DNA from: Nostoc sp. 'Lobaria pulmonaria (5183) cyanobiont'
GTDB taxonomy: Bacteria > Cyanobacteriota > Cyanobacteriia > Cyanobacteriales > Nostocaceae
Length of the DNA stretch: 64,000 nt
NCBI RefSeq assembly: GCF_002949795.1
Contig: NZ_CP026692.1
Location: forward strand, 5,254,545-5,318,544
Direction of reading: 5' to 3'
Part shown: piece after piece, positions 45,191-54,465 of the stretch
How the letters are laid out: every line of letters begins with the position of its first letter
Position numbering within the stretch: the first letter of the stretch is position 1
Position numbers and translations under genes: made by a program
Notes under the pieces: generated by a model
Database searches by the model: none
The model's input: the letters and a program-made list of their open reading frames with translations, nothing else
What the model was told of the DNA's origin: nothing

Positions 45191-45733
45191 TTACGAGAAT
45201 CTTTTGTTAAATTCATAAATATGCCATTCCTGCACACCCCAATAACTGAGAATCGATTCTGCTTGCCAGATTTCATCTGTTGTTCCCTCAACCTTCACCA
45301 AAAATTTTTCTTGGCAGGTGGTTGGCTCACAGAGTCTAGGTTGCCTTTCGGGAGCAAACCAACCTTGAAATGCACCATAAACACTGCCAAAAATCGCACT
45401 CGCTCCACCCGCCAGCAGTGTACTCACCACAGATTCAACCGCTAATGCTGGCCCAAAACCGGGAATAACTAATACGCCAAGTCCGGCTGTTAGTGCCAGG
45501 AAGCCCCCGGTTGTTCCTCCTGTAATTGCGCCTGCTTTAGCACCTTCGATCGGAGTTATGGGATGTTTACCCGCATTAGCATCCTCGTGCAACTTTTCGT
45601 CTTCAGAGTCTAAAGTGAACACAGAAATTTTCTGCATGGGAAAGTCAATCGCTCTGAGTTCATCAAGCACCTGTGTTGCAGCCTGACGGGTAGAAATGAT
45701 CCCGATTGCATTTTTAACTGGATTGAAATTCAT
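45191..45733 (-). CDS. Stress-type membrane protein with glycine-zipper region
   Basis: The start at 45733 (MNFNPVKNAIGII) has AGGAG eight bases upstream. The N-terminal 70 residues resemble the YflT/general stress protein 17M fold (GIISTRQAATQVLDELRAI). A Gly/Ala-rich hydrophobic segment follows (GAKAGAITGGTTGG, residues 75-130) that could insert in a membrane. About 180 aa. It lies 78 bases upstream of the P-type ATPase gene on the same strand and may be cotranscribed. Confidence 0.75.
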   Translation of the reverse strand: MNFNPVKNAIGIISTRQAATQVLDELRAIDFPMQKISVFTLDSEDEKLHEDANAGKHPITPIEGAKAGAITGGTTGGFLALTAGLGVLVIPGFGPALAVESVVSTLLAGGASAIFGSVYGAFQGWFAPERQPRLCEPTTCQEKFLVKVEGTTDEIWQAESILSYWGVQEWHIYEFNKRFS

Positions 45734-46024
45734 CACAACATCTCCTATCAAAATCAGTAAGTTTAAAACGAAGCTTTATTAATCTCCAAATAGTAAAAAA
45801 CTATAGTTTGATAGTGTGAGCATGAACCGTATTAGTTCGGGTATTCGTTTTAAACCTCAGTTGGGTTAGTTTCGTTTCTCTGCTTCTTTTCCAGGATTGC
45901 TGATGAATGTGAACGAAAAGTGAATAAATCGTTTATCCGACTTAATTTCACTTTTAAATCACATTTGTCCCTCAAGCTAAAAGACAACAAAAGTGAATGA
46001 AGTAATCGATTATTGTAGCTGGAT

Positions 46025-46450
46025 ATGAGCTTTAAGAAGATTTTGGTGGCGGTTAATGATTCACCTGCGACTGCAACAGTGTTTATAAAAGCGCTGGAGT
46101 TAGCCCAAAGAGATGCTGCTCAGTTAATGATTGGTTACAGCATTGAGCTAGCAGCTTCTAGTCAACTCACTGTGAACTTAGTAGACCTAAAAATAGAAAC
46201 ACAACAGGCACAAAGTTTACTCCAGTTGTACTATCAGAAAGCGAAAATACTAGGCATTATGGCAGAATACAGTTATCAAACAGGAGAGCCTGGGACTAAC
46301 ATCTGTGATTTAGCCCGGAGTTGGGGAGCAGATTTGATTGTGCTTGGTCGTAGAGGACTTAAAGGATTTGCCGAACTTTTAACAGGAAGTGTGAGCAATC
46401 ACGTCGTTCATCACGCTCCATGTTCCGTCCTAGTTGTTCAACGTCAGTAA
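46025..46450 (+). CDS. Universal stress protein (UspA family)
   Basis: A single Usp domain of 141 aa: KKILVAVNDSPAT at the N terminus, and the nucleotide-binding end GRRGLKGFAELLTGSVSNHV with HAPCSVLVV. The G2xG9xGS/T ATP-binding pattern is present. Probably stress-responsive and cytoplasmic. Confidence 0.92.
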   Translation: MSFKKILVAVNDSPATATVFIKALELAQRDAAQLMIGYSIELAASSQLTVNLVDLKIETQQAQSLLQLYYQKAKILGIMAEYSYQTGEPGTNICDLARSWGADLIVLGRRGLKGFAELLTGSVSNHVVHHAPCSVLVVQRQ

Positions 46451-46588
46451 TTCCTTGACAACTGTCTACCAACCGCCAGAATTTTGCTGTTCAAACGTGA
46501 GTTTTCTACAAATAGTATTCATTATGCTTGACAAGAAACAATCTAGTTTACTTGTAGTCCACCAAAGAGACTTTGCGGAGTTTATTTT

Positions 46589-46768
46589 ATGGTAAAAAAA
46601 TCAAGTTATTTTCTTCCCCTGCTCCCCCTGCTTTATCTGCCTGCCTTCACCCGTAATTTTTGGGTTGGTCGATTACTAAGACTAGAATACATGGGGTTGT
46701 TTTTAGCAGGAATAACCGTTTTAATGCTGGTTTTTCTATCAACTCATACCCATGAAAATCTATACTGA
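46589..46768 (+). CDS. Possible small membrane protein, 59 aa
   Basis: ATG 46589 opens MVKKSSYFLPLLPLLYLPAF, a hydrophobic stretch, and a second one follows (EYMGLFLAGITVLMLVFLS). The stop overlaps the start of the SRPBCC gene by 17 bases, which suggests translational coupling. Part of the coding region is a low-complexity CCCCTGCTCCCC stretch, so it may be chance. Confidence 0.4.
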   Translation: MVKKSSYFLPLLPLLYLPAFTRNFWVGRLLRLEYMGLFLAGITVLMLVFLSTHTHENLY

Positions 46769-47234
46769 AATCGAAATTCAGGCATCCGATAAGCAAGTAT
46801 GGAACTTACTCACTGATTTTGCCAGTTTTCCACATTGGAATCTGTTTATTCGTCAAATTAGTGGTTCGCTGAGTGAAGGGGCACAGCTAACCGTTCACTT
46901 TCAGCCTCCGGGTACAGATATTATGATCTTTCGACCTACTGTGATTACGGTAGAACCTAATCGCAAATTGCGCTGGTTAGGGCATTTTTTGATCCCAGGA
47001 TTATTTGACGGTGAACACAGCTTTATCATTGAACCGCTAGGAAGCGATGTCTACGACGGGCTACGCCTACGCGTCCGCTTCATTCAGCAAGCATCTTTCC
47101 AGGGCTTACTAGTACCTCTGCTGGCTCGTCGATTAAATATTGACGTTCGCCAAGGGTTTGAAGCGATGAACCAAACATTGAAAACCAAGGCAGAACGCAT
47201 TAATCAAACTACGACTACTTCATTAAATCGCTAA
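46752..47234 (+). CDS. SRPBCC domain protein, 160 aa
   Basis: A START/Bet v1-fold protein opening MKIYTEIEIQASDKQVWNLLTDFASFPHWN, the standard helix-grip beginning. Contains RPTVITVEPNRKLRWLG. It probably binds a hydrophobic ligand. Its 3' third is duplicated 2.9 kb downstream (49905-50129). Confidence 0.85.
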   Translation: MKIYTEIEIQASDKQVWNLLTDFASFPHWNLFIRQISGSLSEGAQLTVHFQPPGTDIMIFRPTVITVEPNRKLRWLGHFLIPGLFDGEHSFIIEPLGSDVYDGLRLRVRFIQQASFQGLLVPLLARRLNIDVRQGFEAMNQTLKTKAERINQTTTTSLNR

Positions 47235-47514
47235 ATCGCTTTTTCAAGTCAACTGCTAGCATCACCTGTTGAGACTTGACAGCAGGGCAGAGAGTGAGAT
47301 ACATAGTCGCCTAGAACCTCAATAAGGCGATGTCTGGCGACAAGCCCTTCGGGTTTGGGGGTTCGCAAGACGCTCGAAGACTCGCTAACGCTGCGCTAAC
47401 GACGGGAACCGCCATCGCTCTTAGCGTCTCCCCTTGGGAGAAGACTGCGACCCCCTCACCGCTTTGCGTCTACGCACTGATGGTTGATTAGTTTGCAGTC
47501 GTTATCTGAAATCA
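47235..47514. other. Spacer with duplicated segment and dispersed repeats
   Basis: A segment at 47244-47312 (TCAAGTCAACTGCTAGCATC onward) recurs in the same orientation at 49799-49870. From 47335 to 47480 the sequence is a patchwork of dispersed 'cgcaagacgctcgaagactcgc' type repeats. No gene. Confidence 0.7.
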
Positions 47515-49608
47515 TCAGTCATCACTGAACGGGTATATAACCAAGCTCACTATCTTTGCATTTCCCCCTGTTGCATACAGCTTGAACTCTTTATTGGCTG
47601 AATTAGGAAAGAATAAACTGCTTAACACTACGCGTCCATCGCCCCCAAACACTTCTACCGAACTTCGATCCACGAGAATCCGAAGTTTTAAGAGGCTATT
47701 ATTAGTGCCACGTGTCACAACAGGCATCTGAGTGATCTGCGAGCTTTCATTGGGTTGAGCATTCCTGAGGTTTGATACGAGCCGCTCAATTGTGGATGCT
47801 GCAAAAGGAAGAGAGACAGACAACCATTTACCGATAAACCCAGACTCTTGTTGTTTTAATTCTGAAGTCGATCCACCGGCTTCAGAAGCAGAGCGCGTTA
47901 GTGATAGCTCTCCCTTGTCGGCACCAGTACGTCGCCATGCCAACACCATTCCTTGCCCTGTATTACCCGATCGCAGATGAATCTTGATTTCAGAGTTCAC
48001 TTTGGGCAAACCAGCCACATCAATTGCTAGGTCAGCATCGAATGCAGTGGAACGAAAATTCTTCAGTTCCTCTGGCGTCCTGTTAGTCAAGGGTTTATCC
48101 CGCAGCCGAGTCACACGCCCAAGCGCAGAATTTCTCAGAAGCGCTAGTTCTTGAACCGGAGTTTGAGTCAGCCAATAGGTGCCAGAATCTCTCATCAACC
48201 CCAAGTCTCGCGGAATGCTCAATTGTCCTCGCCACGGCGTTGTTGGAGTTTGGTGGGCGTAATGCCAATTATTTTGCCAGCCAGCCAGGATGCGTCGTCC
48301 TGGAGTGCCAGACCAGGTTTGAGGCGCATAAAAATCTGAGCCAAAATCTATAGGTCGAGGCTGTGACTCCTGCTTGAACTGCTTCCCATCAAATTCGCCT
48401 ACGATATAAAAGCTACGTGAGGTAAATTTTCGGGAGCTTTCACAGTCCTTTTTGGGTTTAGGGTCAGTGAGCGGCATTCCGGTACTGTCTCGAAGACCCT
48501 GGCAGGCCACAGGCGGAAGGAAACCTTCGCTGTAGGTCAGTATCCACTTGGTCTGGTTCGTCCCCGAATTACTGATCGGTAACTCAAATAAATCTGGGGT
48601 TTCGACGAAAGGGCCTAAAGTGGTGAGGCTGCTGTAGAGCGGGATAGAGGATAGGAGTTTCCATTGTCTCAGATTCGCAGATTCGTAAAGCTCGGCTTTA
48701 TCTCCAACCGCTAACACCATAATCCAGTGCCCCTTATAGGGGAATACCTTCGGATCTCGGAAATCTGGCTTAGGAGGTGTCAAGTTAGGCAACACACTCT
48801 CCGGTGCTTTAAAGGACTCGCCCCCATTGCAGCTAGCCGCAAGCCACTGATCCTGGAGTGAGATAATAGAAGTGTTCTTGGTGAATATAGAAGCAACACA
48901 AAGGTTTGAGCAGTCGCAGGGGAACTGTCTTGCTGCCTCACCACTAACGGTCACCGCCGACCCCGAAAAAGGAGACCAGACTTGATTCTGATCGTCGCTA
49001 CTGGGAAGAAGATCCATTGACGGACTGAACATCGCGTCTCTGCGCCCAGACCAGTGAACCAGATCGGTGCTAACTGCATGTCCCCAGTTAATTTGGCCAT
49101 TAAGATCCCGGGAGAACGGAATTGCCTGATAGTAGAGATGGTACGTCCCGTTTACATAGACAAGACCGTTCGGATCGTTCATCCATCCCCATGAGGGAGC
49201 AAAATGAAAGAAAGGTCTCCATGAACTGTTGGGATATTCCTGCACATTCAGCCGAACCGTTTCAGAACCTCCCTTGGAGTAATAAAGGTTTGGAGCGATT
49301 TTAACCGTCAGGTTAAAGTTCTGATCTTTAGGGACATTGAGAGGCACAGCAACTTCCAGTACAATTTGCCCTTTTGCTCTGCCCTGTCCAAGTCCTTTCT
49401 TACTGAGAAGCCTGACACCAATCCGCGCATCCGAGGAAGCGACCGAAGTCGCAAAATCGATCCCATCTCCGATCACAGTAATACGGCGTGTTTCACCCTG
49501 ATGAACACTACCACCTCCAACAACCTTTTCGATCGCAGACCGAGCAGGAGCGGGAAAAATCAACAAAGCCGCGGTCGCATAGAGTACAGAAACAGTACGC
49601 ACCTTCAT
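47515..49608 (-). CDS. Secreted glycoside hydrolase family 32 (levanase/beta-fructofuranosidase)
   Basis: Hydrolyses fructans or sucrose outside the cytoplasm. A signal peptide ends APARSA; an N-terminal domain of about 110 residues precedes the catalytic five-bladed propeller, which opens SWGWMNDPNGLVYV (nucleophile Asp). FRDPKVF is the stabiliser motif and VETPDLFEL the acid/base Glu (Thr replaces the usual Cys). A C-terminal beta-sandwich ends with RSSVEVFGGDGRVVLSS. 697 aa. Flanked by duplicated segments and rare in cyanobacteria, so probably acquired. Confidence 0.9.
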   Translation of the reverse strand: MKVRTVSVLYATAALLIFPAPARSAIEKVVGGGSVHQGETRRITVIGDGIDFATSVASSDARIGVRLLSKKGLGQGRAKGQIVLEVAVPLNVPKDQNFNLTVKIAPNLYYSKGGSETVRLNVQEYPNSSWRPFFHFAPSWGWMNDPNGLVYVNGTYHLYYQAIPFSRDLNGQINWGHAVSTDLVHWSGRRDAMFSPSMDLLPSSDDQNQVWSPFSGSAVTVSGEAARQFPCDCSNLCVASIFTKNTSIISLQDQWLAASCNGGESFKAPESVLPNLTPPKPDFRDPKVFPYKGHWIMVLAVGDKAELYESANLRQWKLLSSIPLYSSLTTLGPFVETPDLFELPISNSGTNQTKWILTYSEGFLPPVACQGLRDSTGMPLTDPKPKKDCESSRKFTSRSFYIVGEFDGKQFKQESQPRPIDFGSDFYAPQTWSGTPGRRILAGWQNNWHYAHQTPTTPWRGQLSIPRDLGLMRDSGTYWLTQTPVQELALLRNSALGRVTRLRDKPLTNRTPEELKNFRSTAFDADLAIDVAGLPKVNSEIKIHLRSGNTGQGMVLAWRRTGADKGELSLTRSASEAGGSTSELKQQESGFIGKWLSVSLPFAASTIERLVSNLRNAQPNESSQITQMPVVTRGTNNSLLKLRILVDRSSVEVFGGDGRVVLSSLFFPNSANKEFKLYATGGNAKIVSLVIYPFSDD

Positions 49609-49798
49609 CGCTCTTCTCCAAACAATATCCCTGCAATTCCGGCTGAAACTTCACCACCTTGACGCAAGGAAGTGGATGGATGCATTACATACATATTAAA
49701 TTTTCATGGTAAGCATTTAATGCAGTAAACAAAAAATAACACTTTTCCGCTTTCCATGACGCTCCATTCATGCAAGAAGGTCACTATTAGCGTTTTAT

Positions 49799-49870
49799 TC
49801 AAGTCAACTACTAGCATCACCTGTCGAGAGTTGCTAGCAGGGCAGAAAGTGAGATACATAGTCTCCCAAT
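49799..49870. repeat. Second copy of a spacer segment
   Basis: Matches 47244-47312 in direct orientation with a handful of changes (TCAAGTCAACTACTAGCATC onward). Together with the SRPBCC fragment that follows it flanks the GH32 gene. Confidence 0.75.
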
Positions 49871-49904
49871 ACGGTTCGGTTAAGACCAAAAAACCTGTAA
49901 ACTT

Positions 49905-50129
49905 AGCTTTGTCTTCATTGAACCGCTAGGAAGCGATGTCTACGACGGGCTACACCTAAGCGTTCGCTTCATTCAGCAAGAATCTTTCCAAGGCTTACTA
50001 GTACCTCTGCTGGCTCCTCGATTAAATCTCGACGTTCGCCAAGGGTTTGAAGCCATGAACCAAACATTGAAAACCAAGGCAGAACGTATTGCTCAAACCA
50101 TGACTACTCAATTGAATGCACAAGTCTAG
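49905..50129 (+). pseudogene. Truncated duplicate of an SRPBCC gene
   Basis: Reads IEPLGSDVYDGLHLSVRF onward to a stop at 50127-50129 and closely matches the last 70 codons of the gene at 46752-47234. No start codon or 5' portion is present. The frame is still open, so the duplication is not very old. Confidence 0.85.
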
Positions 50130-50438
50130 CCTGAATCCCAGATATAAATGATGAAGGATTTGACGAGGCATAGATTAGAATTAATACCTAAATAGTGTTA
50201 ATCAGGGATTTGCTTTTAAAATTGGGCGCAAATAAGAAACAAAAATAAGCAAAGAAACTTCTGACTCGCTCCAAAGCCTTATTTGTAAGGTTTTGCATCA
50301 GCCAGTGCTGTGTACCTTTCTTACATAAGAATGGCTTTTGTCACTTTGTAAACTGAAAATTGGTTGTATAAATAATAACTAATTAAACAATCTATTAAAA
50401 GCCTAAAATAGCTGTATCAACTTCTGTATTAAGAAATT
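50130..50438. other. AT-rich intergenic region
   Basis: About 310 bases without a supportable feature; contains the likely promoter of the small gene at 50439. Confidence 0.5.
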
Positions 50439-50627
50439 ATGGTTACAAATATATCGTTGATTCCAGGGAAAATATACAAAGTCACCACTACTGAAGGTGA
50501 ACCATTAGGAGATTGGACATATAGTGAACATACTGCTGATGCCTGGATTTTCTATTTAGCATCTATACCTGGTACAGCAAAGATAATAGTAGAAAACACA
50601 TCAATAGAAGGATTGAGATTTAGTTAA
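50439..50627 (+). CDS. Small hypothetical protein, 62 aa
   Basis: Begins MVTNISLIPGKIYKVTTTEG and ends NTSIEGLRFS. Beta-rich in appearance, no membrane segment. The ribosome site is weak. It may be real, but I see no family. Confidence 0.4.
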   Translation: MVTNISLIPGKIYKVTTTEGEPLGDWTYSEHTADAWIFYLASIPGTAKIIVENTSIEGLRFS

Positions 50628-50741
50628 TCATTACCATAGGTTTTTTAATCTATTCTACTAATTCGAGAATATGGTAATCTATTTCTCAACAAGGAGGGGG
50701 AAATGGCTATTTAATTAATTACTAACATAGTGTTCGGGTGA

Positions 50742-51506
50742 TTAGGCTTTTCTTCTCTTATTAAGGATTTCCAGTAATTGAGATGCACATTTTTTAGCAT
50801 TTTCAGGTGTGCTACATTCACTTGCTAATACCCGTTCTGAAATAGCTCCCTCGTGAGTGAGCATAGTTAAACGAGTATGGGCTTCCGCAGGCGTTTCTCG
50901 ATGAACACTATCACCATCAACCTCGATAATCATTATTAGTCCATCTTTAATAATTACAAAATCTGGTTCAATACGGCGATAATCTTTACCTCCTCGAATA
51001 AATACCGGAAGCGGTGCAAAGGAAACACCAAGAGCCTTAAACGCCTGATACAAATATATTTCGGGTTGAGACCGGAATAACAATCCATCACATGACTTAT
51101 TTGCAATGTTGTCTGAACGTACACGACCTTGATTAGTGATACCTTGCCCCCCTATCCATGCTTTTGCTTTTTCTCTCCATTGAGAGTTACTTGATAGCGT
51201 CGGTGATATAACAACGCATTTGATATACCAATTTGTCATATATGGTCTTAGCACATAGCATGTCTTTTCCAGAATTTCATTCTCTAAGTTCTCTTGATCA
51301 TTAGCAATTTGGCTAACTAGATAATCAGGAATTGTTAAGTAGAAATTATAAATTTCAGTTCCACCGTTCCAGTTGTCATAATCTATTTGCACAATCTTGG
51401 CCGTCGCCTCTACAAGTACCGCTACCTGTTTTGCAGAGCCAGCGTTTGCAAAAAGATTAGTTAAAGTCGCTAATAATGGCTCTAAATTATTAAAATCAAA
51501 TTCCAT
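50742..51506 (-). CDS. DUF559-like nuclease-domain protein
   Basis: The start at 51506 (MEFDFNNLEPLL) is chosen because the longer frame overlaps the next gene. The N-terminal half contains DYDNWNGGTEIYNFYLTIP. The C-terminal half has LLFRSQPEIYLYQAF, then EPDFVIIKDGLIMIIEVDGD (Asp, then E-V-D) and an HRETPAEAH segment, the layout of very-short-patch-repair-like or DUF559 endonuclease folds. A DNA or RNA nuclease role, possibly defence, is inferred. 254 aa. Confidence 0.75.
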   Translation of the reverse strand: MEFDFNNLEPLLATLTNLFANAGSAKQVAVLVEATAKIVQIDYDNWNGGTEIYNFYLTIPDYLVSQIANDQENLENEILEKTCYVLRPYMTNWYIKCVVISPTLSSNSQWREKAKAWIGGQGITNQGRVRSDNIANKSCDGLLFRSQPEIYLYQAFKALGVSFAPLPVFIRGGKDYRRIEPDFVIIKDGLIMIIEVDGDSVHRETPAEAHTRLTMLTHEGAISERVLASECSTPENAKKCASQLLEILNKRRKA

Positions 51507-51585
51507 TGTTATAAAAAGTAAGCAACTAAAGGACAAGGAATCAGCGTGCAAATTGGGAAGGTGTTCAATCGCAACTATTATTATG

Positions 51586-52011
51586 TTATTCCACAATTTC
51601 ATAGCGCACTAACTTCCTCACATCCTCACGGGGTAGACCTAGTTCTTGGGCAATTGTTGCTTCTATTTGGCTGAATTCTATTGTTGGAAGTTCTAATTCC
51701 AGTCGCTTCAAGATGGGGTCTGCTGTTTCCACTTCTACCTGGGTAATTCTCTTAGTTCGGTTGACGGCGGCGTTAATCAGCAACACATTGACTGATACCC
51801 GTGCTTCAAGTTGAGTATCTGACTGAAGTTTTTTCTTCGTGGAGTAGGGTCGGCTTAACTCTTGAGCAGCTAGGAAATTACAGCCAAGCCAAAACACAAC
51901 CGCTACTAGTGGTAGAGGCAACCAAAACTCTAATCCCAGCCCTTGCAGCCAACGTTTACTAATACGCCACACCACTACACCTGCTTCTGATTTTGCTAGA
52001 TCGCACTTCAT
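51586..52011 (-). CDS. Hypothetical single-pass membrane protein, 141 aa
   Basis: A hydrophobic segment (FWLPLPLVAVVFWLGCNFLA, near residues 29-48) follows a short cytoplasmic N terminus. The remainder is soluble and charged, ending GLPREDVRKLVRYEIVE. Divergent from the response regulator gene 100 bases away, so it may belong to the same regulatory circuit. Family not recognised. Confidence 0.65.
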   Translation of the reverse strand: MKCDLAKSEAGVVVWRISKRWLQGLGLEFWLPLPLVAVVFWLGCNFLAAQELSRPYSTKKKLQSDTQLEARVSVNVLLINAAVNRTKRITQVEVETADPILKRLELELPTIEFSQIEATIAQELGLPREDVRKLVRYEIVE

Positions 52012-52113
52012 CTATATCCTAATGGGATAGACAATCCTCTGAAATCTGACTGATGAAAGACGTTGAGATTGCTTCAATGGATTATTCTAAACAAGCACAA
52101 GTGTATAAAAGCG

Positions 52114-52794
52114 ATGAAAATCTTACTGGTAGAGGATGATCCAAAGCAATTAATGCCATTGCAAATGGTTCTCTCTCAGGCTGGACACAGCGTCGATGGT
52201 GTCAAGGATGGTGAAACCGCTCAATGGCTTTTAGCTGAAAAAGAATATGACCTGTTGATTTTGGATTGGATGTTACCTCGAATTAGTGGAGTGAGCTTGT
52301 GTCAACAGTATCGGGCGGCAGGAAAAACAGCTCCCGTATTAATGATCACGGCAAAAGACACCACACCCGATAAAGTCATCGGATTAGATGCCGGAGCAGA
52401 TGATTACCTAGTCAAACCAATTGATATTATAGAGTTCATGGCGCGGGTGCGGGCATTGAGGAGGCGATCGCCCCTCTGGCAAGGAGACACCCTCTGGTTG
52501 GCAGACCTGCAACTTCATCTCGATACACTAATTTTGGAGCGACAAGGGGCGATCGTATCCCTTTCCAGCCAAGAATTTCAGTTGCTAGAGTACTTCATGC
52601 GTCATCCTAAGCAAGTCTTGACTCGCAACCAAATTGAGCAAGCCGTATGGGAGTGGGGTAGTGAGCCAGAAAGCAATGCAATCACCGTTTTAGTTCGTAA
52701 ACTTCGCCAACGTTTACAAACATTAGCAGCAGCCGATTGGATTGAAACTGTTTACGGCATGGGCTATCGTCTAAACCCTCCAAAACCATCTTGA
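52114..52794 (+). CDS. OmpR-family response regulator
   Basis: The frame is open from 52063, but ATG 52114 (MKILLVEDDPKQL) is the natural start. Receiver domain with acidic pocket (EDD), phospho-acceptor Asp in LLILDWMLP, Thr/Lys switch residues (ITAKD, LVKP); then a winged-helix DNA-binding domain (SSQEFQLLEYFMRHP, ending VYGMGYRL). Partner of the sensor kinase at 53030. Resembles cyanobacterial RppA/NrsR. Confidence 0.92.
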   Translation: MKILLVEDDPKQLMPLQMVLSQAGHSVDGVKDGETAQWLLAEKEYDLLILDWMLPRISGVSLCQQYRAAGKTAPVLMITAKDTTPDKVIGLDAGADDYLVKPIDIIEFMARVRALRRRSPLWQGDTLWLADLQLHLDTLILERQGAIVSLSSQEFQLLEYFMRHPKQVLTRNQIEQAVWEWGSEPESNAITVLVRKLRQRLQTLAAADWIETVYGMGYRLNPPKPS

Positions 52795-52875
52795 GATTTA
52801 ATAACACCGGAGACCGAGAATAGGCAGTAGGCAGTAATGTAGTTCAATTACTTAAAAAGTCTTGTAATTACTAAT

Positions 52876-52966
52876 AGGACTTACGCAATAACTCTCTGAA
52901 ACTCTTATTCCTTTGTGTCCTTTGCGTCCTTTGCGGTTCGTTTTTTCATTATTTTGCGTAAGTCCT
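52876..52966. mobile_element. Short MITE-like element between regulator and kinase genes
   Basis: AGGACTTACGCA at 52876-52887 is exactly inverted at 52955-52966. The interior includes TTTGTGTCCTTTGCGTCC direct repeats. Shares its ends with the 25995-26183 element. Confidence 0.75.
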
Positions 52967-53029
52967 GACTAATTACGAACTTGTATTGAGCGCAGCCGAA
53001 ATATTACGAATTACGAATTAGCATCAGTT

Positions 53030-54310
53030 GTGTTTAACCGCAGTCGTCGTAACTTAGCTCGTTGGTTTACCCTTTCAATGGGGTGCATTCTCATTCTCTT
53101 TGCTGGAGTCATTTACAATCTTGAGGTAAAAGACAAGCTCAAAGCATTAGATCAACTGCTTTATAAAAGAGCAGAGCTAATGGCAGCCAGTTCGCAGTAT
53201 CGGCTGTATCAAGGACAAAAACAAGTCGATCTGAGCAATATACCGCTATTGGGTAGTGGTTCTCACCCCGCTGATCTTGAACTGGTGTATATTCGCTGGT
53301 ATGACCCCAATAGCAAACTCAAGCGGTTTTTTGGTACTCCACCTCCAGAGCAGTTAGAAATAGCATCTGAGTTTCTCACGATTAAGTCTGTTGACCAGTT
53401 TACAGGTAAGACGTTTTGGCTTCGTCAAGTCACGCTACCTGTTCAAGGAGGAAATTCAGTCATCGGTTATCTGCAAGTTGCCATCCCACTGAAAGAAACT
53501 CAAAACGAGCTCGGAGAATTTCAGTTAATATTGACCCTTGCTGTACCTGTAGCACTGGGGTTAATTGGACTTACAGGTTGGGTACTCAGTGGCATAGCTA
53601 TGCAGCCTGTTCAGCTAGCCTATAATCAACTGCAACGCTTCACATCAGATGCTTCTCATGAGTTGCGATCGCCCCTTTCTGCGATTTTGACCAATGCCCA
53701 AGTTGGGTTACTAATGGCAGCAGACCATCCTCAAATCCATCCCTCAGTGGAGAACATCATCGATAGCGCTAAGTCGATGAGTACCTTGGTCAATAACTTA
53801 TTACTGTTGGCACGGCATCAGGGAAAATTAACTCCCGAATCTCTCAAAAAGGTTAATCTCAATAGCTTGCTAGAGAATTTAGCTATTTATTACAATACTC
53901 AAGCTGCAAAAGCGTCGATCAAGTTGATCAGCCATTTACCAGAACAACCTATTGAGTTGTGGGCTGACCCCGATTTGCTGCGGCTAGCTGTGGAAAACTT
54001 ACTCAACAACGCTTGCAATTACACTCCGTCTGGTGGAACTGTCTGGTTACGCTTAGAACCTCATCCAGATCGGGCAGTAATTCAGGTCATCGATACTGGA
54101 ATTGGAATTCCAGATGCAGATTTACCTTATATTTTTGATCGCTTTTATCGGGTTGACACAGAACGTGCCAGAGAAAGCGGCGGATTTGGGTTGGGATTGG
54201 CGATCGCTCAACAAATTGTCCAGGCTCACGGAGGTCACATTCATGTGATGAGCAATGAGGGTAAAGGCTCGACATTCCAGATAAAATTACCGCTTATGAG
54301 GCATTCCTAA
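53030..54310 (+). CDS. Sensor histidine kinase
   Basis: 426 aa with two membrane helices (near 15-30 and 170-190) flanking a periplasmic sensor domain. The H-box FTSDASHELRSPLSAI (His intact), N box ENLLNNACNYTPSGG, G1 IDTGIGIPDADL, F box YIFDRFYR and G2 GGFGLGLAIAQQI are all complete. Starts with GTG. Works with the response regulator at 52114, from which a MITE-containing gap of 235 bases separates it. RppB/NrsS-like; signal unknown. Confidence 0.92.
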   Translation: MFNRSRRNLARWFTLSMGCILILFAGVIYNLEVKDKLKALDQLLYKRAELMAASSQYRLYQGQKQVDLSNIPLLGSGSHPADLELVYIRWYDPNSKLKRFFGTPPPEQLEIASEFLTIKSVDQFTGKTFWLRQVTLPVQGGNSVIGYLQVAIPLKETQNELGEFQLILTLAVPVALGLIGLTGWVLSGIAMQPVQLAYNQLQRFTSDASHELRSPLSAILTNAQVGLLMAADHPQIHPSVENIIDSAKSMSTLVNNLLLLARHQGKLTPESLKKVNLNSLLENLAIYYNTQAAKASIKLISHLPEQPIELWADPDLLRLAVENLLNNACNYTPSGGTVWLRLEPHPDRAVIQVIDTGIGIPDADLPYIFDRFYRVDTERARESGGFGLGLAIAQQIVQAHGGHIHVMSNEGKGSTFQIKLPLMRHS

Positions 54311-54465
54311 ATCACCTTTAAGAGATGATGGTTCATAATGAAAATCTAAAATAAAGAGCTATATTTAACGACCCGCTAACAGAGAAGGCACTGTTAGCGA
54401 ATTTAAGTTAAATTAATCCAAACGTGGACTATTACAAATACATTTTAGAGTTGAGCAAAGCTTCT

